DNA of 64,000 nucleotides from Streptomyces sp. yr375 (GTDB lineage: Bacteria; Actinomycetota; Actinomycetes; Streptomycetales; Streptomycetaceae), in NCBI RefSeq assembly GCF_900110755.1, contig NZ_FOFF01000034.1:30938-94937 (forward strand). Reading direction: 5' to 3'. The notes under the pieces are model-generated. The model was given only the letters and a program-made list of their open reading frames with translations. It was not told where the DNA came from and did no database searches. Of the stretch, positions 1-9,691 are shown piece by piece. Each line of letters starts with the position of its first letter. The stretch's first letter is position 1. The translations under genes and the position numbers were made by a program.

Positions 1-1
1 C

Positions 2-544
2 ACTCGCCAGCGCATCCAAGACGTGGCACTCGAACTCTTCGTCGAGCAGGGCTACGAGAAGACCTCTCTCCGCGAGATCGCGGAGCGCCTCGACGTCACC
101 AAGGCGGCCCTCTACTACCACTTCAAGACCAAGGAAGAGATCGTCGTCAGCATCTTCCGAGATCTGACGAAGCCGATCGAAGACCTGATCGAGTGGGGCA
201 GGAGCCAGCCGCACACCCTGGAGACCAAGCAGGAGCTCGTACGGCGTTACAGCCAGGCGCTCTACGAGGCGAGCCCGTTCTTCCGCTTCATGCAGGAGAA
301 CCAGGCGGCGGTGCGGGAACTCGAGATCGGCGACGCGTTCAAGGACCGCATGCGCAGCCTGCTCGACATCATCATCGACCCGAACGTCTCCCTCACCGAC
401 CAGGTCCGCTGCGTGAGCGCCATCTTCACGCTGCACGCGGGCATGTTCTTGCTGCAGGACATCGAAGGCGACCCCGAGGACAAGCGGAAGGCCGCCCTCG
501 AGGTCGCCGTGGATCTGGTGACTCAGGCGCACCAGGGCACCTGA
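2..544 (+). CDS. TetR/AcrR family transcriptional regulator (5' end missing)
   Basis: This is the C-terminal 180 or so codons of a TetR-type repressor whose start lies outside the window. The frame is open to the first bases, beginning T-R-Q-R-I-Q-D-V-A-L-E-L-F. The N-terminal helix-turn-helix is typical: the segment TSLREIAERLDVTKAALYYHF contains the recognition helix. The remainder is an all-alpha ligand and dimerisation domain without a recognisable ligand signature. The gene ends 11 bp before the convergent M23 peptidase gene. The target and ligand cannot be read from the sequence; TetR proteins usually repress a neighbouring gene, which here may lie to the left of the window. Confidence 0.93.
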   Translation, partial: TRQRIQDVALELFVEQGYEKTSLREIAERLDVTKAALYYHFKTKEEIVVSIFRDLTKPIEDLIEWGRSQPHTLETKQELVRRYSQALYEASPFFRFMQENQAAVRELEIGDAFKDRMRSLLDIIIDPNVSLTDQVRCVSAIFTLHAGMFLLQDIEGDPEDKRKAALEVAVDLVTQAHQGT

Positions 545-555
545 TCACAGCAGCG

Positions 556-1140
556 TCAGACCTTCACGCCCTTGCCGCGCAGGAAGGTGACGGGGTTGAT
601 GGCCGAGCCGTAGTTCGCGGTCGTACGGATCTCGAAGTGCAGGTGCGGACCGCTGGAGTTGCCGGTGTTGCCGGACAGCGCGATCTTCTGGCCCGTCTTG
701 ACGATCTGGCCGATCTTCACCTGGATGCGTGAGAGGTGGGCGTACTGCGAGTAGACGCCGTTGGCGTGCTTGATCACGATGGCGTTGCCGTAGGCGGGGC
801 CGTCACCGGCGCCGTTGCCGCCGGCCTTGACCACGGTGCCGCCGTGCGCGGCCATGACCGTGGCGCCGCTCGGCACGGCGTAGTCCTGACCACTGTGGGT
901 GGACTGCCACATCGCGCCGGCCTGGGCGAAGCCCGCGGACAGCGTGTACTTCTTCACCGGGTCGATCCAGGTCGCGGCCTTGGCGGCCGTCTTCGCGGCG
1001 GCAGGCGCGGCGGCCGGTGCAGCGGCGGACGCCACTCCGGTTCCCAGCACGACCGAGGCGCCCACAGCGGCGACCCCGACGGCCACGCGGGAGCGAAGCA
1101 GGGACGTACGGGAAGAACGGAACGTGACGCGCTGGAACAT
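556..1140 (-). CDS. secreted M23 family metallopeptidase
   Basis: Predicted exported zinc peptidase of the lysostaphin/LytM type (194 aa), which would cut cell-wall peptide cross-links. An Arg-rich N terminus and a hydrophobic stretch (about residues 19-38) ending in an Ala-rich A-X-A site form a signal peptide. An Ala/Pro/Lys linker follows, then the peptidase domain with zinc ligands in H82-x3-D86 (HSGQD) and H166-L-H168 (GPHLHFE). I chose the ATG at 1140 because AGGTCTTC precedes it at a suitable distance. The frame stays open upstream to 1236, but that part overlaps a leader hairpin and looks untranslated. No SH3, LysM or other wall-binding domain is present. Confidence 0.9.
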   Translation of the reverse strand: MFQRVTFRSSRTSLLRSRVAVGVAAVGASVVLGTGVASAAAPAAAPAAAKTAAKAATWIDPVKKYTLSAGFAQAGAMWQSTHSGQDYAVPSGATVMAAHGGTVVKAGGNGAGDGPAYGNAIVIKHANGVYSQYAHLSRIQVKIGQIVKTGQKIALSGNTGNSSGPHLHFEIRTTANYGSAINPVTFLRGKGVKV

Positions 1141-1340
1141 GAAGACCTCATGGGGACGGGGACAGAGAAACCACCCGGCGTGAAGCTCTGCCGGGGTGGC
1201 CATCCCTTGGTAACCCGCGAGCCCAGATACCCCCAAACGTGTGATCTACGACGGAAGCTAGTACTTCACCACAAAACTTCTGATCCCTTGACAGACCACC
1301 TCTTACGGACACTTCCGGCACCAACCCGTGCCCGAGACTG
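1141..1340 (-). promoter_or_regulatory. structured 5' leader upstream of the M23 peptidase gene
   Basis: The 200 bases before the peptidase start have no gene and can fold. Positions 1171-1199 form a hairpin with arms CCACCCCGGC and GCCGGGTGG around the loop AGAGCTTCAC, read on the minus strand. It is preceded by GGGTTACCAAGGGATGG. Wall hydrolase genes in Streptomyces often carry c-di-AMP (ydaO) riboswitches, but the hallmark GGGGACCCA and GGGTGAAT blocks of that class are not visible. I therefore call it only an unassigned structured leader. Confidence 0.4.
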
Positions 1341-1656
1341 GAGCGGGGTGCGAGGCCCCGGACCGATCGCTCCTTTTGTGCGATTTTGGAGTGCGACTAA
1401 CCGGCCTAGTAGGGCTCGAATCGCCTGTGCCGCTTGTCACCGGCCGCCCGCTTCAAGGGACTTCGGAATGTGACGGCGGCTACTCCCGCACCCCGCAGGG
1501 CACTTGTGACCCCGGTCACGATCACGTGCACGGGTCTGTGACCGGCCTCTCACCGCCCACTACCGTCCAGTAACCCGCTGGTTCCTCGCAGGCCATCCCC
1601 AGCGATTAGCATGCCCACGACACCGGTAGCGCAAGGACGCGAGAGGACCCCCACAC
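1341..1656. other. intergenic region between divergent secreted-protein genes
   Basis: No coding sequence is supported here. It should hold the promoters of the M23 peptidase (minus) and the phosphatase (plus). It contains a perfect inverted repeat at 1506-1519 (listed separately) and TAGCAT at 1607-1612, a possible -10 box for the phosphatase gene. Confidence 0.5.
1505..1520. promoter_or_regulatory. candidate Crp-type operator
   Basis: The sequence TGTGACCCCGGTCACG contains the perfect inverted repeat GTGACC-CC-GGTCAC. It matches the general CRP layout (TGTGA-N6-TCAC) and the form GTG-N6-GNCAC that I recall for Streptomyces Crp. It lies about 140 bp upstream of the phosphatase start. Binding is inferred from the motif alone. 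Confidence 0.4.
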
Positions 1657-2301
1657 ATGACCAGAGGCACCTGGACGCGTATAGCCATGACCGCCGTGGC
1701 GACCGCCGCCGTCACGGCGATGGCCGTCCCGGCCGGCGCCCAGGCCGCGACGGCCACCGGCACCTCCACCGTCGCCGCCTCCACCGCCTCCGCGTCCGCC
1801 GCGGCGGACGTCGACTACGCCACCTGGCAGCAGGACTGCCAGGCCGTGATGGACCAGGCCCTGCCGGCGCTGAAGCAGCGCATCGCCGCCGCCAGGCCGG
1901 GCGAGAAGCAGGCGATCGTCTTCGACGTCGACAACACCACGCTGGAGACCGACTTCGGCTTCAGCTACCCTCAGCCGGCCAACAAGCCGGTGCTCGACGT
2001 CGCCACGTACGCCCAGGAGCACGGCGTCTCGCTGTTCTTCGTCACCGCCCGCCCGGGCATCATCTCCGGGGTGACCGACTACAACCTCAAGCACGTCGGC
2101 TACACGGTGTCCGGCCTCTACGTGCGCGGCTTCCTCGACCTCTTCAAGGACGTCGCCGCCTACAAGACCGCCCAGCGCGTCACGATCGAGTCCAAGGGCT
2201 ACACGATCATCGCGAACATCGGCAACAGCGCCACCGACCTGTCGGGCGGCCACGCCGAGACGACGTACAAGCTGCCGGACTACGACGGCCAGCTCTCATA
2301 A
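1657..2301 (+). CDS. secreted HAD superfamily (subfamily IIIB) acid phosphatase-like protein
   Basis: Predicted exported phosphatase of 214 aa. Residues 1-30 form a signal peptide (Arg near the N terminus, hydrophobic core, A-Q-A site), followed by a Ser/Thr/Ala linker. The HAD nucleophile motif is D90-V-D92-N-T-T (IVFDVDNTTLE). Motif II is in FFVTARPG, and the late acidic motif is in IGNSATDL. The fold resembles class B/vegetative-storage acid phosphatases (PF03767). The substrate is unknown. The gene stands alone and ends in a strong hairpin. ATG 1657 follows GAGAGGACC, a good ribosome site. Confidence 0.88.
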   Translation: MTRGTWTRIAMTAVATAAVTAMAVPAGAQAATATGTSTVAASTASASAAADVDYATWQQDCQAVMDQALPALKQRIAAARPGEKQAIVFDVDNTTLETDFGFSYPQPANKPVLDVATYAQEHGVSLFFVTARPGIISGVTDYNLKHVGYTVSGLYVRGFLDLFKDVAAYKTAQRVTIESKGYTIIANIGNSATDLSGGHAETTYKLPDYDGQLS

Positions 2302-2318
2302 CCGATCCCGGACATGCG

Positions 2319-2352
2319 AAAAGGGCCGGTGCTTTTCAGCACCGGCCCTTTT
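2319..2352. terminator. bidirectional intrinsic terminator
   Basis: Perfect 14-bp stem (AAAAGGGCCGGTGC paired with GCACCGGCCCTTTT) around a 6-base loop. It has A/T runs on both sides, so it can serve both the phosphatase gene (plus) and clpC (minus). Confidence 0.9.
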
Positions 2353-2374
2353 CTTCGGCTCGACCCCCGAAGGG

Positions 2375-4900
<2,526 letters not shown>

Positions 4901-5331
4901 CGTTAATCGCTCCTCAGAGCGGTCAGGCAGTGGGGGGAACTTCCCCTCCCTGTCCTTCCGCAGCTTAGTCCCGCAAGCGGGGACCGCTCATTCCAACTGC
5001 CGACACCGTCGATGGCCTCCTGACCCCGAACGCCGACATCTGCTCCAACCCGATGGTGCGAGACGATGTTCCCGCAGGCCAGGCAGTTACCCCAGTCGCC
5101 AGTACGCCGATGGCGAACGTGAGACCGGCCTTTCCCGCGTGTCGCCCCCTCCCACTAGGCATGTCTTACCCGCTGGGACTGACACTCCATGCCGTGTGCC
5201 CCGGTTCCCTCCGCTACGGGCGAACAACCTTCCGCCCGCCGACCCCCTCGCCCGCCCCTTTTGTCGACACGCGGTGCGGTCATGGGAACACCCAGCGTAA
5301 CTCGCGGGTCTTTTCGGCGGTTGCACTTGGC
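4901..5331. other. divergent promoter region between clpC and the SCO3374-type gene
   Basis: 431 bp with no supported gene. Read on the minus strand it contains a plausible clpC -10 box TAAGCT (plus coordinates 4962-4967) and a ClgR-like palindrome (5102-5119). The part near 5170-5330 should carry the promoter of the plus-strand gene, where I see no clear box. Confidence 0.5.
5102..5119 (-). promoter_or_regulatory. candidate ClgR box upstream of clpC
   Basis: On the minus strand this reads CGTTCGCCATCGGCGTAC. It fits the actinobacterial ClgR consensus as I recall it (WNNWCGCYNANRGCGWWS) except at two specified positions. ClgR is known to activate clpC in Streptomyces. The box lies about 200 bp before the clpC start, which is long but possible given a distant promoter. 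Confidence 0.4.
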
Positions 5332-6054
5332 ATGGTTGGCTCCGTCCCCCCGGCTGCCCGCTCGGCCGCGCCTGCAATCCTCACGGTTCCCCTCCCCCGA
5401 CGGCCGCTGGATCCGGATGATCCGGCGGATCCGATCCGCGGCTGGTACGAGAACGAACTGGGCTGGGCGACAGTGCCCGGGGAGCCGGTACGACTTTTGG
5501 TGGGCGAGCGCTTCGACGTCCTGGACGTGCCGGCCGAGGCGGGCCTCGCGGCGCTGCGGCGCCTGGCGCCGGGCTCGCCGGTGGCCGTGCGGGGCGACCG
5601 GCTGCGGCTGCTGGTGGCAGCGGGCGGCGCGGAGGAGGTGCCGGGGATCCTGCAGTGGCTGGAGTGGGGCGCGCTGGCACTGGATCTGACGGCGATCGGC
5701 GCGGGCGGGCTCATCGAGGCGCCTGTGCCCCCGGGCCGGAATCCGGGCCGGGCCCCCGGCCGGGACGCGAGCCGCGATCCGGGTCACGGCGCCGACCACG
5801 ACGCCGGCCACGCTCCGGGCCGTGTCGCAGGGGGTGTTCCGGGCGCGCGCGGGCCCGGGCCGGTGCAGGGGGCCGCCGTGTGGCTGCGGCCCCCCGTGGC
5901 AGGGTGCGAGGTCGAGGCCTCGCTGCCGACGATGTCGGCCATGGGGGGCGTTGGGGGCGCCCCCGATCTCGTACGGCTGGTGGACACGCTGGCGACGCAT
6001 TGCCACCGGGTCCGGCTGCGGCGCGTGAGCGCTCAGCCGTTGGCCTTCTCGTAG
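5332..6054 (+). CDS. SCO3374 family protein, function unknown
   Basis: A 240-aa protein of a Streptomyces-restricted family found between clpC and lsr2. The conserved part is the N-terminal 110 residues (WYENELGWATVPGEPVRLL, RFDVLDVPAEAGL), which resemble the N-terminal segment of actinobacterial primase-polymerase-like proteins but lack catalytic motifs. The middle (about 125-175) is Gly/Pro/Arg/Asp-rich and low complexity. The C terminus recovers order. I used ATG 5332; the ribosome site is weak, so the start is uncertain. The last 22 bp overlap the 3' end of lsr2 on the other strand. Confidence 0.7.
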   Translation: MVGSVPPAARSAAPAILTVPLPRRPLDPDDPADPIRGWYENELGWATVPGEPVRLLVGERFDVLDVPAEAGLAALRRLAPGSPVAVRGDRLRLLVAAGGAEEVPGILQWLEWGALALDLTAIGAGGLIEAPVPPGRNPGRAPGRDASRDPGHGADHDAGHAPGRVAGGVPGARGPGPVQGAAVWLRPPVAGCEVEASLPTMSAMGGVGGAPDLVRLVDTLATHCHRVRLRRVSAQPLAFS

Positions 6055-6368
6055 GCCTCGCGAATGGACGCGGGAACGCGGCCACGGTCATTGACCTCGT
6101 AACCGTTCTCCTTCGCCCACGCGCGGATCTGAGCGGTGTCCTGGCTGCCGCCGGAAGCGGCGCGCGCCTTTCCACGCCCACCCGAAGCACGGCCCCCGGT
6201 ACGACGGCCGCCCTTCACGTAGGGCTCGAGAAGTCCTCGCAGCTTGTCGGCATTGCCAGTCGTGAGATCGATCTCGAACGTCTTGCCGTCCAGAGCGAAC
6301 GTCACGGTCTCGTCCGCCTCGCCGCCGTCGAGGTCGTCGACAAGAAGGACCTGAACCTTCTGTGCCAC
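6033..6368 (-). CDS. lsr2: Lsr2 family nucleoid-associated protein
   Basis: Histone-like protein (111 aa) that bridges AT-rich DNA and silences foreign and specialised-metabolism genes. The N-terminal dimerisation domain (1-50, with DDLDGGEADETVTFALDG) and a flexible Gly/Arg/Lys linker (52-75) lead into the C-terminal DNA-binding domain (78-111), whose minor-groove clamp R95-G-R97 is intact in NDRGRVPASI. The GTG at 6368 is preferred because AAAGGAAA lies just before it; the in-frame ATG at 6383 has no such site. It converges on the SCO3374-type gene with a 22-bp tail overlap. Confidence 0.95.
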   Translation of the reverse strand: MAQKVQVLLVDDLDGGEADETVTFALDGKTFEIDLTTGNADKLRGLLEPYVKGGRRTGGRASGGRGKARAASGGSQDTAQIRAWAKENGYEVNDRGRVPASIREAYEKANG

Positions 6369-6434
6369 CGGATTTCCTTTCATCGAAAACGTGAGGGTCG
6401 GGGATCCGCGGCGTCCGCCGTTTAGCCGCGCCCT

Positions 6435-6456
6435 GTTATATGCAGTACTGCAGTAC
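6435..6456 (-). promoter_or_regulatory. lsr2 promoter region with overlapping palindromes
   Basis: On the minus strand TATAAC (6435-6440) is a good -10 box. Immediately upstream lie two overlapping perfect 12-bp palindromes, GTACTGCAGTAC (6445-6456) and TGCAGTACTGCA (6441-6452). Such placement between -10 and -35 suggests an operator. The factor is unknown; no clear -35 box is visible. Confidence 0.45.
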
Positions 6457-6594
6457 GTCCGAAAGCAAACCGCTTTTGCTGGGAAAACACAAACCCCCGG
6501 CAGAGGCCGGCAGCCCGCCGCCCGTCCGAAAACGTGCGCGTTTCGGACATAGGGCACCCGGGCAAGGCGGTTCGGCCGGAATGGACGAGCACGA

Positions 6595-7143
6595 TCACAG
6601 ATGCAGAAGCATCCGGCTGTTGCCCAAGGTGTTGGGTTTCACTCGTTCGAGTCCGAGGAACTCCGCGACGCCCTCGTCATAGGAACGCAACAGCTCCGCG
6701 TACACATCGGTGTCGACCGGCGTCTCACCGATCTCCACGAAGCCGTGCTTGCCGAAGAAGTCCACTTCGAAGGTCAGGCAGAAAACTCGGCGAACACCGA
6801 GCCAGCGTGCGGTGTGGAGCAACTTCTCCAACAACTGGTGACCGACGCCGGCGCCCTTCAGGCCACGCTTCACCGCGAGAGTGCGGACTTCCGCCAGGTC
6901 TTCCCACATGACGTGCAGGGCGCCGCAGCCGACCACCTCGGCGTTGTCGTCCCGTTCGGCGACCCAGAACTCCTGGATGTCCTCGTAAAGCGTGACCGTC
7001 GCTTTGTCGAGCAGGATGCCGCCACGGACGTAGGCGTCAAGGAGACGGCGTACGGCGGGCACATCGCCGGTCCGGGCCCGCCGGACGGTGATGGCATTAG
7101 CGCTGACTTCGGGGTTCTCGGCGGAGGGACTCTCTGCTGACAT
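6595..7143 (-). CDS. argA: amino-acid N-acetyltransferase (GNAT, ArgA-like)
   Basis: GNAT acetyltransferase of 182 aa close to the actinobacterial ArgA (Rv2747) type, which makes N-acetylglutamate for arginine synthesis. Features: VRRARTGDVPAVRRLLDAY at the N terminus, ILLDKATVTLYEDIQEFWVAE, the acetyl-CoA loop region VKRGLKGAGVGHQLLEKLL, and the CLTFEVDFFGKHGFVEI block typical of this group. It is not beside other arginine genes. Glutamate as substrate is inferred from family resemblance. Confidence 0.82.
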   Translation of the reverse strand: MSAESPSAENPEVSANAITVRRARTGDVPAVRRLLDAYVRGGILLDKATVTLYEDIQEFWVAERDDNAEVVGCGALHVMWEDLAEVRTLAVKRGLKGAGVGHQLLEKLLHTARWLGVRRVFCLTFEVDFFGKHGFVEIGETPVDTDVYAELLRSYDEGVAEFLGLERVKPNTLGNSRMLLHL

Positions 7144-7152
7144 GAGCGGACG

Positions 7153-7629
7153 CTATCGCCCGTCGGCCTCCGTTGCCGAGGCGGGGTTCTCCCCGACACT
7201 CGCCGCAGTCCCGCTCCCGGTACTCCCTGTGCTCTCGGCACTCCCCGTAGTCGCGGTTTCGGCAGTTTCCGGACCTTGGACCATGCGTACGGCGTCGCGC
7301 AGCGCATGGCGCTGTTCGTCGCTCATCATCCCGAAGAAGGCGACGAGAGCCGCTGCGGGGTTGTCGCTCTGCGCCCAGGCGTCGTTCATCAGGGCGGCAG
7401 CGTAGGCGGCTCGGGTGGAGACCGCCTCATATCGATAGGCCCGGCCTTCCGCTTCACGGCGCACCCAGCCCTTCTGATGGAGATTGTCCAAAACGGTCAT
7501 CACCGTGGTGTACGCGATGGACCGTTCCTGCCGAAGGTCTTCCAGGACTTCTCGAACGGTCACCGGGCGGTTCCACTTCCACACCCGCGTCATGACCGAG
7601 TCTTCGAGTTCTCCCAATGGGCGAGGCAC
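7153..7629 (-). CDS. BlaI/MecI/CopY family transcriptional repressor
   Basis: Winged-helix repressor of 158 aa. The DNA-binding domain covers about residues 1-85 (LGELEDSVMTRVW, TVREVLEDL, SIAYTTVMTVLDNLHQKGWVRRE) and is typical of BlaI/MecI. The usual cleavage and dimer region follows, then a Thr/Ser/Gly-rich tail. No BlaR-type sensor is adjacent; in actinobacteria such orphan BlaI proteins often pair with a membrane M56 peptidase or respiratory genes elsewhere. The start is GTG 7629 (PRPLGELED); its ribosome site is weak. It lies 9 bp upstream of the acetyltransferase gene and may be cotranscribed with it. Confidence 0.9.
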   Translation of the reverse strand: MPRPLGELEDSVMTRVWKWNRPVTVREVLEDLRQERSIAYTTVMTVLDNLHQKGWVRREAEGRAYRYEAVSTRAAYAAALMNDAWAQSDNPAAALVAFFGMMSDEQRHALRDAVRMVQGPETAETATTGSAESTGSTGSGTAASVGENPASATEADGR

Positions 7630-7703
7630 AGCTCAGAACAATAGTGGGAGATCTCGCCAATCGCGTGCCGGACGTGCACTTTCATCGACAAACGGGAACA
7701 AAG

Positions 7704-7738
7704 AGGGCGTGCGGCCCCCTGCGGGAGCCGCACGCCCT
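7704..7738 (-). terminator. intrinsic terminator-like hairpin
   Basis: Perfect 12-bp stem AGGGCGTGCGGC/GCCGCACGCCCT with an 11-base loop. It sits just downstream of the small minus-strand membrane protein gene and before the BlaI promoter. There is no T run, which is usual in Streptomyces. Confidence 0.75.
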
Positions 7739-7765
7739 GGATGGCTCGGAAGCGTCGTGCGTCGG

Positions 7766-7945
7766 TCAGGCGTCGGGGCCCGCGGGGGCCTGGCGGGCAC
7801 CCTCCACGCGCGCGAGGGCGGCGTCGACGACCGCGTCCTCCTTGGCCTTGTTGGCCCCGCCCTGGGTCTTCACGATCACCCTGATCACACCGATGAAGAA
7901 CACGGCCATGACGACGGGGGGCACGAGCGCGGAGACGTAGTCCAT
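7766..7945 (-). CDS. small single-pass membrane protein
   Basis: A 59-aa protein hidden as the end of a longer out-of-context frame. It has one hydrophobic helix (about residues 5-26, VSALVPPVVMAVFFIGVIRVIV) followed by a charged helical tail (NKAKEDAVVDAALARVEGA). ATG 7945 has a short GGA ribosome site. Function unknown. A hairpin follows the stop, and the next gene upstream on this strand starts at 8744, so it probably has its own transcript. Confidence 0.7.
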   Translation of the reverse strand: MDYVSALVPPVVMAVFFIGVIRVIVKTQGGANKAKEDAVVDAALARVEGARQAPAGPDA

Positions 7946-8009
7946 GGATCCAGGGTAGCCAGGGAGGAACGGGACATCGGGGCGGGGTCGCCCGGCCGGT
8001 GCGCCCGGG

Positions 8010-8744
8010 TCAGCCGGCGGCCAGTCGCTGCTGGTCAGGGGTGGCGGGCGGCGGGGTCGGTTTGCGGCGCGGGAAGACCTCGCCCGGCGTGGGGACGGGC
8101 CGGCGGGCGGGGTCCGGGGCGGCGGGCCTGGCGGGGGCGGGGCCCGGACCGGGCGCGGGGGCTGGGGCGGCCGGCTTCTCGGCGGGTTTCTTCCCCGGTT
8201 CCTCGCCCGGACGCCGGCTCGCGTCCTCGGCGACGACCGAGAGGCGGGCGTAGCCGTCGCCGGAGAGGCCTCCAGGAAGGGCCAGGAGGCGCGTACGGGA
8301 CGCCGGGACGGCCGGGGTGACCGGAGAGAGCCTGCGGGCCGTACGGCGCGCGAGACGGGCGCGTACGTCGTGTTCGGCGAGCGACTGGCAGCGGTCCAGG
8401 AGGGCGGCGGCCGTCGGGTTGCCGCGCAGGGCGCGGAGGGCGGCGAGGTCGTCGGGTTCGGGCCGGTAGCCGGTGGCCAGGACCTCCTCCAGGAGCGTGA
8501 GGTAGCCGGCTGCGGTGCCGGGGAGGGCGGCGCGGTACCGGGCGAGGTCGGCCACCAGGAAGGCCCGCAGCCGGGCGGCCTCACCCATCGCCTCGTCGAG
8601 GGACTCGGCGAGGCGATGGCAGTCCTGGACGTCCTCGGCGGAGACGGGGCCGGGGTGGAGGGCGAGGGCGAGGGCGCGGCGGAGCACACGCAGCTCCTCC
8701 GCGCCGAACGCCATGCCGCCGCGGGATCCGTAAGGCGTGGGCAT
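8010..8744 (-). CDS. hypothetical protein with Pro/Ala-rich C terminus
   Basis: A 244-aa protein I cannot assign to a family. The N-terminal 150 residues look alpha-helical (LRVLRRALALALHPGPVSAEDVQDCHRLAESLDEAMGEAARLRAFLVADLARY). They are followed by a disordered Pro/Ala/Arg tail (about 170-244). There is no signal peptide or membrane segment. Codon bias and the long frame support it as a gene. It lies downstream of coaX on the same strand with a 134-bp gap. Confidence 0.7.
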   Translation of the reverse strand: MPTPYGSRGGMAFGAEELRVLRRALALALHPGPVSAEDVQDCHRLAESLDEAMGEAARLRAFLVADLARYRAALPGTAAGYLTLLEEVLATGYRPEPDDLAALRALRGNPTAAALLDRCQSLAEHDVRARLARRTARRLSPVTPAVPASRTRLLALPGGLSGDGYARLSVVAEDASRRPGEEPGKKPAEKPAAPAPAPGPGPAPARPAAPDPARRPVPTPGEVFPRRKPTPPPATPDQQRLAAG

Positions 8745-8878
8745 GCCGCGACGATACGCGCTAATCAGACAAATTCGACATCAGGAATGGGTGCGGCGCG
8801 CCCGAATCCGCCCTGGTGGCCCCGTGGCCTCCTGGGCCGCCGCCGGGGCCCTGTGGCGGCGCGGTCCGCCCGCCGCGC

Positions 8879-9676
8879 TCACATGCGCGACACGTTGCGC
8901 TCGTAGACCAGGCGCAGCCCGATCAGCGTCAGCCACGGCTCGTGCTCGTCGATCACCGTGGCCTCGCCGAGCACCGTCGGCGCCAGGCCGCCCGTGGCGA
9001 TCACCGTCACGTCGTCCGGGTCGTCCGCCAGCTCGCGGGCCATCCGGGTCACCACTCCGTCGACCTGGCCTGCGAACCCGTAGACGATCCCGGACTGCAT
9101 CGCCTCGACCGTGTTCTTGCCGATCACGCTCCGGGGGCGGGCCAGCTCGATCTTGCGCAACTGCGCGGCCTTGACGCCCAGGGCCTCGACGGAGATCTCG
9201 ATGCCGGGGGCGATGACCCCGCCGACGTACTCCCCGCGCGCGGAGACCGCGTCGAACGTCGTCGCCGTGCCGAAGTCGACGACGATCGCCGGGCCGCCGT
9301 AGAGCTCGTTCGCCGCGACGGCGTTGATGATGCGGTCGGCGCCGACCTCCTTGGGGTTGTCGAACAGGATCGGCACGCCCGTCTTCACGCCGGGTTCGAC
9401 GAGCACCGCGGGGACGTCGCCGTAGTAGCGCCGCGTCACCTCGCGCAGCTCGTGCAGCACCGAGGGCACGGTGGCGCAGATGGCGATCCCGTCGATGCCG
9501 TCGCCCAGTTCGTCCCCGAGGAGCGGGTGCATGCCCATCAGGCCCTGGAGGAGCACGGCCAGTTCGTCCGCGGTGCGGCGGGCGTCGGTGGAGATCCGCC
9601 AGTGCTCGACGATGTCCTCACCGTCGAACAGGCCGAGCACGGTGTGCGTGTTGCCCACGTCGATCGTCAGCAGCAT
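8879..9676 (-). CDS. coaX: type III pantothenate kinase CoaX
   Basis: Phosphorylates pantothenate, the first committed step of CoA synthesis. The 265-aa protein starts with the ASKHA phosphate-1 motif LLTIDVGNTHTVLGLFDG. It has the CoaX motifs GADRIINAVAA (residues about 105-115) and VVDFGTATTFDAVS. It is the last gene of the minus-strand cofactor operon, 15 bp after nadC, and works downstream of PanC encoded in the same operon. Confidence 0.96.
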   Translation of the reverse strand: MLLTIDVGNTHTVLGLFDGEDIVEHWRISTDARRTADELAVLLQGLMGMHPLLGDELGDGIDGIAICATVPSVLHELREVTRRYYGDVPAVLVEPGVKTGVPILFDNPKEVGADRIINAVAANELYGGPAIVVDFGTATTFDAVSARGEYVGGVIAPGIEISVEALGVKAAQLRKIELARPRSVIGKNTVEAMQSGIVYGFAGQVDGVVTRMARELADDPDDVTVIATGGLAPTVLGEATVIDEHEPWLTLIGLRLVYERNVSRM

Positions 9677-9691
9677 GGCCGGTCCCCGTTC

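Noticed and set aside
1141..1340. c-di-AMP (ydaO) riboswitch before the M23 peptidase
   Set aside because: The conserved GGGGACCCA and GGGTGAAT blocks were looked for and not found.
4901..5331. Small genes in the clpC upstream gap
   Set aside because: Short frames there lack ribosome sites and start inside probable promoter sequence.
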